NCBI GenBank assembly: GCA_022821275.1
Contig: JAJEDY010000100.1
Coordinates: 1-64,000, forward strand
Origin: Candidatus Latescibacterota bacterium
GTDB lineage: Bacteria; Latescibacterota; UBA2968
Direction: 5' to 3'
Length of the DNA stretch: 64,000 nt
How positions within the stretch are numbered: the first letter of the stretch is position 1; each line of letters opens with the position of its first letter. The notes under the pieces are model-generated. The model was not told the origin of the DNA, ran no database searches, and saw only the letters and a program-made list of their open reading frames with translations. Positions 27,247 through 33,373 of this stretch are shown piece by piece. The position numbers were made by a program, and so were the translations under genes.

Positions 27247-27469
27247 GATTCACCTCCTTGTCCCACGTAATATGAACCAGATCATCAGGATTGCCTTTAA
27301 TCACATTCTTCCTTTTCCGCAAGTTTTGAAGTTTATCTGTACTTTCGATTGGTGCGATAATGAGCTTTCGATCTCCTTTATTGATTTTGACTGGCACACC
27401 CGTATTCAAGATCTCGTCCAATATCTGGTAAATATTCCCGCGCAATTCGGTTGGCGTAATTGTTTTCAT
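27233..27469 (-). CDS. Phd/YefM-type antitoxin
   Basis: A 78-residue antitoxin. It begins MKTITPTELRGNIYQILDEI, typical of the DNA-binding N-terminus of Phd/YefM proteins. VPVKINKGDRKLIIAPIES and a flexible acidic tail (ITWDKEVNLDLP) would mask the PIN active site. It forms an overlapping operon with the VapC-like toxin and probably represses its own promoter. A Shine-Dalgarno, GGGAGTG, lies upstream of ATG. One arm of a long palindrome (27479-27491) lies directly before the start and is a candidate operator. Confidence 0.87.
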   Translation of the reverse strand: MKTITPTELRGNIYQILDEILNTGVPVKINKGDRKLIIAPIESTDKLQNLRKRKNVIKGNPDDLVHITWDKEVNLDLP

Positions 27470-27478
27470 GTCACACTC

Positions 27479-27579
27479 CCGAGCAAATAGGTCACTTCAC
27501 GACAGACTGTAAAAGTTAAAATAATGAAAAAAGCGTACGTGTCAATATTTAACACGTACGCCTTTACCCTATTGCTCGG
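27479..27579 (-). terminator. nested palindrome: terminator of the helicase gene plus outer inverted repeat
   Basis: The inner stem, GCGTACGTGT (27533-27542) with ACACGTACGC (27552-27561), is a perfect 10-bp hairpin. On the minus strand it is followed by six U residues (A run 27527-27532), a good terminator for the upstream helicase gene. An outer pair, CCGAGCAAATAGG (27479-27491) and CCTATTGCTCGG (27568-27579), encloses it with a single-base bulge. The outer left arm lies at the antitoxin ribosome site, so it may double as an operator or be the end of a small palindromic element. The rest of the 218-bp gap shows no gene. Confidence 0.7.
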
Positions 27580-27687
27580 TTGTCCCGCATTTCAAAATAT
27601 ATCTCGATGTTTGTCAATCTCCCCTTGTCAGAATCAGGATGGGCAAAATTTGAAGATATACAGGATATACACCCGCATGCTCAATAT

Positions 27688-29787
27688 TCACCCCAATTCA
27701 CGCTCTATCAACCCAATATCTTCTCGGAATTTATTCTTGATTATCTGAATAATCCGACCACTCTCGACATGTTTAATAAACTCTAAAACTGAAGAAAATC
27801 CTAAATCCCTCGTACATCGGGCAGAAACAGTTCCATACGTAACTTCCAGTTGTTCAGCTATACTATGGAAAACCTCTGTATGGCTTTTACCATTCCTCAT
27901 CAGTTGAATAACTGGTATGAGATAATCTTGAAGATGATCATAACTTCCCGGCGGCGGTGGAGGTGGAGTAGGAGGCCCGTCACCATTACTATCAGGCAGT
28001 AGATCAATGTTCTGTGCTGTACGCTGCACCAGATACATTACTTTGTCGCGTGCGCTGTTGAATATCAACTTTGTATCAACTGGCTGGTTTTTCATTTTAG
28101 CCAACTCATTTTTCCAGCCGGACAGTTTTGACCTGAGATTATCTTCCCAATCGCCATACATACGCCACTTTTGAGGATTGTTGGTCGGACGTTTGTCAAC
28201 GGAAAGGCCGTTAAGATAACTTTCAAACAGGCGTTCCAACTCAGACTCGTCCTCCAATACTGTCTCGCGTTTTTCAATGAGCCTGCATAGCTCATTACGC
28301 CGCTTATCAGCAGCACCCATAACACTTTGCCGCTCTGTTTCAAGCAGTTCTTTAAGCAGAGTAGCCAGCCTGTTGCCAAGATCGTCTTCAATCGGGGATT
28401 CAGTCATATCGTTCTCCGGGTCGTAAATATCAATCAATTCATCCAGTGGTTCGGTAACAGGCAAATGAGCCTGTATATGAGCATCAATGTGGCACAAGTC
28501 ACACACCAACTGGTGAGCATCGCCACAGAAGTCCTCAAATCGCCAGCGTTTCCATGCACGCCATTTACCGCAACGTCCACAGTCTTTGCCGAAAGCGTAG
28601 CCACAGTTCCTGCAATGATGACTGGCGGCATGAGATACTGTTTCACATTCTGGGCACCAGACAATCGGTGCCTCGCCTAAAAATTGCTCTCCACGCGGTT
28701 TCAGAGACCATTCCCGATCTCCTTCGGGCAATCCGTGAGTCACTGAATTGGCGGCCAAATCCAGAATCAAACAGTTGCTGTTTTTTGGACGCAAGCCCCT
28801 GCCAGCCATCTGCAAGTACAAAGCAAGACTCTTGGTAGGTCGAGTAATTGCAATGCAGGCTGCGTCGGGCAGGTCAAATCCCTCGGTCGCAACGATTACA
28901 TTGACCAGCACTTTGATAGTACCATCTCTGAAACCGTCTATCGCTTTTTCTCGTTCCTCGCGATTACTGTCACCGAGAATGACCGCAGCCGGTATGCCAG
29001 CATCGTTAAACACGGCGGTCAAATTATGGGCGTGATTCACAGAAACAGCATAGGCGATGGTTGGCCGGTCAGCGGCGTGTTTTTGCCAGAACGCCAGCAC
29101 CCCCGCTGTCATGACATTTGGCCGGCATTGATTCGCCTGTTCAATGCCCGACTCAGTGTAATCTCCGGTGCGGTCAACCTCGCCACCAATGATGCGCTGT
29201 TCCGGTGGAGATATCAGTGTTTGGACACCACATAGCCAATTATCACCCTGCAAATCAGCGACTTGCGGCCCGCAGTTCAGCGTGCCAAACAGGTGGTCAA
29301 ATCCCTCCTTCTTCGACAACCGCCATGGCGTGGCTGTCATACCTAAAATGCGACCAGGCCATTGCTTCATCGCCCGCTCCCAACCCTCAGCGGCAGCGTG
29401 ATGTGCTTCGTCAATCACCATCAAATCATCGGTGTTATATCTGTTCCAAATTTCTCTGTTAGCGGTGCGTCTGCCCACGGTCTGAGCCATCAAAATGACT
29501 ACACCCTGACTCATTGCAGGCGCATCGGTTCCTGGCGTCCAGTTCACGTCTGTCATTGCCGAAATATGGGCATCTGTTAGCATCCCACAAGTCTGCGTGG
29601 CCAATTCCTTGCGATGCGTTAGCCAAACTACCTTGCGCCCGCCCGTGAGCCAGTCAGACAGCAGTGCCCCAGCGATAATAGTCTTGCCACCGCCAGTAGG
29701 CAGTTGCATCATCACCCGCGTTTTGGCATCTAAAGCATCTTGAACCTGCCTCAACAGGTCTTGTTGGTATGGTCGCAGTTCAACCAT
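27688..29787 (-). CDS. DEAH-box SF2 helicase with zinc ribbons and a C-terminal HTH-like region
   Basis: A 699-residue helicase of the restriction-enzyme ResIII/SSL2-like class. It has Walker A TGGGKT (31-36), DEAH (126-129), the SAT-like motif GMTATPWRLS and the motif VI region YLQMAGRGLRPK. Four CxxC pairs follow (WCPEC, HCRNC, CGRC, CDLC), making one or two zinc ribbons. A Glu-rich helical segment comes next, then a polyproline linker near residue 600 and a C-terminal part resembling a winged helix (EVFHSIAEQLEVTYGTVSAR). It lies in the AT-rich island, 52 bases after an unknown 389-residue protein on the same strand. Defence or DNA-processing by the pair is plausible but unproven. Confidence 0.85.
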   Translation of the reverse strand: MVELRPYQQDLLRQVQDALDAKTRVMMQLPTGGGKTIIAGALLSDWLTGGRKVVWLTHRKELATQTCGMLTDAHISAMTDVNWTPGTDAPAMSQGVVILMAQTVGRRTANREIWNRYNTDDLMVIDEAHHAAAEGWERAMKQWPGRILGMTATPWRLSKKEGFDHLFGTLNCGPQVADLQGDNWLCGVQTLISPPEQRIIGGEVDRTGDYTESGIEQANQCRPNVMTAGVLAFWQKHAADRPTIAYAVSVNHAHNLTAVFNDAGIPAAVILGDSNREEREKAIDGFRDGTIKVLVNVIVATEGFDLPDAACIAITRPTKSLALYLQMAGRGLRPKNSNCLILDLAANSVTHGLPEGDREWSLKPRGEQFLGEAPIVWCPECETVSHAASHHCRNCGYAFGKDCGRCGKWRAWKRWRFEDFCGDAHQLVCDLCHIDAHIQAHLPVTEPLDELIDIYDPENDMTESPIEDDLGNRLATLLKELLETERQSVMGAADKRRNELCRLIEKRETVLEDESELERLFESYLNGLSVDKRPTNNPQKWRMYGDWEDNLRSKLSGWKNELAKMKNQPVDTKLIFNSARDKVMYLVQRTAQNIDLLPDSNGDGPPTPPPPPPGSYDHLQDYLIPVIQLMRNGKSHTEVFHSIAEQLEVTYGTVSARCTRDLGFSSVLEFIKHVESGRIIQIIKNKFREDIGLIERELG

Positions 29788-29839
29788 AATGATCTAAAAA
29801 CCTTTAGAGTTATCATTGAGCATGCGCTTTCTCTACACA

Positions 29840-31009
29840 TTACTCAAAGGCTGTGAACACCGCCCTCACTTCCCGAATATGTGGGGCCTGATCTCTATGC
29901 GGAAAGACACAAGGGCGATCAAGCAATGTCGCTTGCACGAGTTGTTCAATTTCCTCTGTGCGTCGGCAGTCCAGTGCAATAACCTTACCGAAACAGCTCT
30001 TCTCGCTTAGTCGTGCGGGTAACACAGCGTCATAAGGGAGCGGTGGTCCGATTTTATTTATCAATAACTCCATCGTCTGTGCGAGACGCTTTGTGATCTT
30101 CGGCTGGCAGATAAAATCCGGGAAGCCAGTATCGGCCAGTGAGAAATCCACTACAAGGATACGAAGATAATCAAGGTCTGGTTCCCCACACTGACGTTTC
30201 TTCAGCTTGTCGAGTAGTTTTCGTCCCCATTCGCTCTCCGCGATATCTTTTGGATTGCCTATCCCGAAGAACAACTTGCTGTCGGTGGATTGGGTAGGCA
30301 GAGAAAAATAAATATCGCGATTTTCGGTATCATCGTAAACTTTCTGAAGAGTTGCTACCAGCCAAACCTTATCGTTCGGGCCTGCAAATTGCCGTTTATG
30401 ACCTGCATGTGCATTCTTTACCCATTTTGCCGCTTCTGGTTGCAGACAGGCAAGCCACTGACGAACGGCCTTCTCGTTACCGATTTCGTACGCATAAAAC
30501 CCATCCATATCTTTTGCGGTTTTAAGTTGGAGATCGATTTCGAATCCCAGGTCTATGTCCAGATACTTAAAAATCGAGGAGATAAGCCGCTTCACGAGTT
30601 GGAATCCAAAGAAATCAATGGGGCAATACAACTCAATGCATGCACTCAACCCACTGGCAGTCAGATCAATGTCGTAATATTTTAACCCTGGTCGTGCTGA
30701 GACCGCCGCCCACGCCTGCGCTTCTGGAATATTCTGGAGATGCGCGAGAAGGAAAAGCTCACCAAGTGCCTGTTCGAACTGGATTGGATCGGTTTGCTGC
30801 ACGACCCGTTTACCTATAGTGTCTGAAGATGGCAGGTGTTTGTTCAGTAATATGAGCAATTTTTCAAGGTGCTCGTAGTGCGTATTGCCGAGTACACGGA
30901 CGATCTCAAGTTCGCTTCGGCCTGAACACGGTATATTGATCACTCTGTCGATTTCAGGAAAACGCTGTATCGCATCATGAACGTCTTGAGTGATTGGATA
31001 GCTTAGCAT
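29840..31009 (-). CDS. protein of unknown function encoded with the island helicase
   Basis: A 389-residue soluble protein that I do not recognise. The ATG at 31009 is preferred to 31036 because AGAGGTCAAGAA lies before it. The middle part has a pattern reminiscent of PD-(D/E)XK nucleases: a helix with Glu (FEQALGELFLLAHL), then KYYDIDLT and ACIELYCPID. The expected ExK reads E-L-Y, so the lysine is missing and the fold call is weak. No membrane segment or signal is seen. It precedes the helicase gene by 52 bases, which suggests co-transcription. It may supply target recognition or cleavage for the helicase. Function unknown. Confidence 0.65.
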   Translation of the reverse strand: MLSYPITQDVHDAIQRFPEIDRVINIPCSGRSELEIVRVLGNTHYEHLEKLLILLNKHLPSSDTIGKRVVQQTDPIQFEQALGELFLLAHLQNIPEAQAWAAVSARPGLKYYDIDLTASGLSACIELYCPIDFFGFQLVKRLISSIFKYLDIDLGFEIDLQLKTAKDMDGFYAYEIGNEKAVRQWLACLQPEAAKWVKNAHAGHKRQFAGPNDKVWLVATLQKVYDDTENRDIYFSLPTQSTDSKLFFGIGNPKDIAESEWGRKLLDKLKKRQCGEPDLDYLRILVVDFSLADTGFPDFICQPKITKRLAQTMELLINKIGPPLPYDAVLPARLSEKSCFGKVIALDCRRTEEIEQLVQATLLDRPCVFPHRDQAPHIREVRAVFTAFE

Positions 31010-31019
31010 TTCTTGACCT

Positions 31020-31364
31020 CTACGGATATAAACCAATACTGCAAACAGTTTTAGACGTCACCGGAGGGCACAACTCATTATCTTTCTTGCCGAAACTTCT
31101 GCCAAAAATCAGAAAATCGCCAAACCCAATTGTGCCATCTCCATCCAAATCGTACTTCGCGTCATACTGCTCATCGCCGCGACTTAATCCAAACAGGCTT
31201 GTAAAAAGCAAAAAGTCGCTAAAATCAACAGTACTATCACCATTAAAGTCGGGATTAGGAGTTTGAGGTGTAATGTATAGCGACATATCCCACAGCAGAA
31301 CTGTGCTATCCCCAAACAATAACAAAGCCTTTGGGGTTGATATAAGGCAGTAGATACTATACAT
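31020..31364 (-). pseudogene. truncated C-terminus of a WD40-plus-dockerin-like protein
   Basis: The frame reads GDSTVLLWDM, the end of a WD40 blade. It continues into two EF-hand-like dockerin repeats: DFNGDSTVDFSDFLLFTSLFG and DLDGDGTIGFGDFLIFGRSFG (given without flanks). A tail with CPPVTSKTVC follows. The same dockerin pair occurs in the secreted protein at 58002-58592. The frame has neither a signal peptide nor the many preceding WD40 blades such proteins carry. The frame begins at a short direct repeat flanking a MITE-like element, so the 5' part was probably lost when that element entered. It ends 10 bases before the unknown protein's start. Confidence 0.65.
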
Positions 31365-31582
31365 CTATTTTTTAACGCGATGTGTGACTTCAAAACTGCC
31401 ATAGAATAATGCCGACAAATAGATATAAAAAAGTCAAAACCACTGGATTGCGGCTAACCCCCTGCCGCAATGACGACTCTAAAACCTTTGTTTTTCTGAC
31501 TGCTGACTATTGATCGCTTGTTTAGCTGAATACGATAATAAAGTCACACATGACGTTATTTTTTAATCAGCATCTATTTTTT
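31362..31582. mobile_element. MITE-like element with terminal inverted repeats and a central REP palindrome
   Basis: AACGCGATGTGTGACTT (31374-31390) and AAGTCACACATGACGTT (31541-31557) are inverted repeats with two mismatches, enclosing 150 bases with no gene. At the centre lies a palindrome, ATTGCGGC (31447-31454) with GCCGCAAT (31464-31471). The 12-base sequence CATCTATTTTTT occurs directly before the left end (31362-31373) and again at 31571-31582, a possible target duplication with 13 extra bases at the right. The element separates a truncated WD40/dockerin gene from an unrelated membrane protein gene. No transposase is present, so it would have moved in trans. Confidence 0.5.
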
Positions 31583-32141
31583 GGAAAGATGCGAAAACAC
31601 GCATTCGACTGATAGAATTAGCCGCGTCTAAATTATCTACTTTAAGTTCAAAAGTACCTGAAATTTCTTTCGGAACTGATGGAAGAATAACAAATTCAGA
31701 TCCACCCCGGGGGTTATGTCGCGCAATCTCTAATTTGTTAGCATCCCAAAAACGAAGACCATAATTCACTCGTAATCTTTTTCCTGTTTCATTATACCAG
31801 TTTATTTTATATGCCCCTTTCACTGCAATCATCCCTACCTCTCTTCGCGTTTCTGCTACTTTTCCCCTTAACTCTCTATGAGATATAAATCTCCAAATCG
31901 CGTCATTGCAAATCTCTCTTGCGTCAACTTTCCAACATCCCGTCTCTTCTTTGCGAAGTTCAGTATTTAATCCTGATTGTAACTTTCCACACCCAAACAC
32001 GGCAAACAAGAACAGAAGTGAAATCCCAAAATTCCATCTCCATTTTTGGAGATCAGGCATCACTTTCTTCTGATAGAAAAGGAACCAAATTGCAGGTACT
32101 ATGCCTAAAAGTTTTCCAACATAAATCGCTGTATACATCAT
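31563..32141 (-). CDS. membrane-anchored protein of unknown function
   Basis: About 192 residues, unrecognised. Two hydrophobic stretches lie near the N-terminus (YVGKLLGIVPAIWFLFY and FGISLLFLFAVFGCG). The second ends in a lipobox-like FGC, so either two membrane helices or a lipid anchor is possible. The remaining 140 residues look like a beta-rich extracytoplasmic domain (YKINWYNETGKRLRVNYGL, FELKVDNLD). A GTG at 32147 is possible, but an ATG at 32141 or 32138 fits AAGGTGG better. AT-rich, inside the island, and its 3' end abuts the MITE-like element. Confidence 0.5.
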   Translation of the reverse strand: MMYTAIYVGKLLGIVPAIWFLFYQKKVMPDLQKWRWNFGISLLFLFAVFGCGKLQSGLNTELRKEETGCWKVDAREICNDAIWRFISHRELRGKVAETRREVGMIAVKGAYKINWYNETGKRLRVNYGLRFWDANKLEIARHNPRGGSEFVILPSVPKEISGTFELKVDNLDAANSISRMRVFASFQKIDAD

Positions 32142-32405
32142 CTCCACCTTGTTGAAATGATCTCTGTTTCATTCACCATTGGGAGAGCAATATAGAATGA
32201 ATCAATGAGATAGACCGACGCCTGTATTCTTCATATGTCAAAACACTGCTCGTCGCGTGCCAGAGGTGAAATGTAGCCCCCACCCCGGGTTATGAGAATA
32301 CAGCACCTGCTACGGTGCATATAGTCGCTATTCCTTCTCGCTCGCGCTTAATACGATCAACTTCATGCAGAGGGCTTGTGCTGTACAAATAATATGATGA
32401 AATAT
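32142..32405. other. gene-poor stretch with a possible coding relic
   Basis: No intact gene is seen. On the minus strand a frame open from 32424 to the TAA at 32290 reads, near its end, HEVDRIKREREGIATIC followed by TVAGAVFS. It looks protein-like but I cannot assign it, and it has no start codon. It may be the end of a deleted gene. The other strand is also partly open here, so chance cannot be excluded. Confidence 0.25.
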
Positions 32406-32468
32406 ACAAGTTCTGTACACTTGTTCAAATTTCGCTTTGACAAAAACTAACATACTTGATATGTATGT
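32406..32468 (+). promoter_or_regulatory. promoter with two palindromic operators upstream of the antitoxin relic
   Basis: TTGACA (32437-32442) and TATGTA (32460-32465) are 17 bases apart. Two inverted repeats share the same 6-7-6 geometry: ACAAGT/ACTTGT (32406-32411, 32419-32424) and ACATAC/GTATGT (32450-32455, 32463-32468). The second covers the -10 box. This is the layout expected for an autorepressed antitoxin promoter. Confidence 0.55.
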
Positions 32469-32486
32469 AAAATGAGGAAAACAACG

Positions 32487-32660
32487 ATGACACACAAAGA
32501 ATTAAAAATGAAGGCACTTACAGACCCCGAAACCAGGGCCGAGTATGAAGCTCAAAAAACTGAGTTTGAATTACTCGACAAGCTGTTAGACGCCAAGAAA
32601 CGCGCTGGATCGCGGCTAAAACCATGCCGCGATGACGGCTTTGTTCATGGACTTGACTGA
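32487..32660 (+). pseudogene. HigA-like XRE antitoxin relic cut by a REP-like palindrome
   Basis: The frame starts MTHKELKMKALTDPETRAEY and continues ELLDKLLDAKKRAG, the N-terminus of XRE-family antitoxins of the HigA type. At the point where the helix-turn-helix (usually LTQ-x-E-VA) should begin, the sequence passes into a palindromic repeat (32605-32640). It then ends SRLKPCRDDGFVHGLD. The DNA-binding domain and any toxin gene are missing. GAGGAAAACAACG precedes the ATG at 32487. An earlier ATG at 32472 is in frame but lacks a ribosome site. The intact operator-like promoter upstream supports a former toxin-antitoxin locus. Confidence 0.6.
32609..32633. repeat. REP-like palindrome, second copy
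   Basis: ATCGCGGC (32609-32616) and GCCGCGAT (32626-32633) form a perfect 8-bp palindrome within CTGGATCGCGGCTAAA and CCGCGATGACGGCT. The copy at 31447-31471 has the same frame, CTGGATTGCGGCTAA and CCGCAATGACGACT. The CTGGAT..stem..ATGACG layout resembles dispersed repeats known from several proteobacteria. This copy interrupts the XRE antitoxin relic. Confidence 0.55.
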
Positions 32661-32705
32661 TACCCCACAGTACGCGATAAGTTTTTTACAACTGCGATAG
32701 AAAAA

Positions 32706-32730
32706 GCCCGGTTCCTTCTCGGAATCGGGC
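32706..32730 (-). terminator. terminator after the methyltransferase gene
   Basis: GCCCGGTTCC (32706-32715) and GGAATCGGGC (32721-32730) form a stem with one mismatch. On the minus strand it is followed by five U residues. A T run also follows on the plus strand (32738-32746), so it may stop transcription in both directions. Confidence 0.75.
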
Positions 32731-32744
32731 CATCTTTGTTTTTT

Positions 32745-33362
32745 TCAGGAAAGCTTAACGGCAATGAGATGCGACTTTTGCAGGGGCAGGATACACGTCA
32801 GATAATCGGGCGCCTCATCCAGACGGCTCTTAAAGGCGGACCAATCCGGATCCATATACCATTGTTCGACCGCAGACCAGCCATCGACAAAGATGAAAGC
32901 CCCTGGTGCCAGACGGCTTTCCAGCATATCGAACATAGGCGCAAAAGCGTGCAGGCCAAAATCGACAAAAACGAAATCCACACACTCTGGAAGAGCCGCG
33001 ATAAAAACATCACCGGTACTGGTGTGACACGCCACCAGATGATCCAGACCAGCGGCTCGCAAATTTCCCCGGGCCGCCGCGGTTTTTTCGGGCATCTGAT
33101 CCAGGGTAAAAACGCGGCCTCCCGTATGCTGCGCTGCGGCAGCCAAATGCAACGTGGAATAGCCGTGCGACGTGCCAAATTCGACCAGCGTTCTCGCCCG
33201 CTGGTGAACCGCTGTGAGACACAGATAATGAGCGACCTCTGGGCTGGCGGCCTTGAGGCGTAGCGGATCAGTAGAACCGGCTCGGCGCTCCTCCTGGTCG
33301 CGGCTGTGCAGATGGGCGACAAGCACGCGTTGGGCCGGGGTAAAGAGATCTTCGATATGCAC
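32745..33362 (-). CDS. class I SAM-dependent methyltransferase (O-methyltransferase-like)
   Basis: About 205 residues with a Rossmann fold. It has LVEFGTSHGYSTLHLA (SAM-binding motif I), GGRVFTLDQMPEKTAAARGN and FVFVDFG (motif post-II). The pattern resembles the Methyltransf_24/O-methyltransferase group, acting on an unknown small molecule. The GTG at 33362 is chosen because GAAAGGGGA lies six bases before it. The frame is open up to a TTG at 33377 that overlaps the XPB stop. With the helicase gene just upstream (11-base gap) it is probably the last gene of a kinase-helicase-methyltransferase transcript. Confidence 0.8.
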   Translation of the reverse strand: MHIEDLFTPAQRVLVAHLHSRDQEERRAGSTDPLRLKAASPEVAHYLCLTAVHQRARTLVEFGTSHGYSTLHLAAAAQHTGGRVFTLDQMPEKTAAARGNLRAAGLDHLVACHTSTGDVFIAALPECVDFVFVDFGLHAFAPMFDMLESRLAPGAFIFVDGWSAVEQWYMDPDWSAFKSRLDEAPDYLTCILPLQKSHLIAVKLS

Positions 33363-33373
33363 AGAGTCCCCTT

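Noticed and set aside
27688-29787. Type I or type III restriction system
   Set aside because: The helicase resembles ResIII-type motors, but no adjacent specificity or DNA-methyltransferase subunit is present. The methyltransferase at 32745-33362 is of the small-molecule type.
26872-33362. Integrase or transposase that would prove the island mobile
   Set aside because: All frames in the interval were read. None shows tyrosine- or serine-recombinase or DDE motifs, so mobility is inferred from edges and content only.
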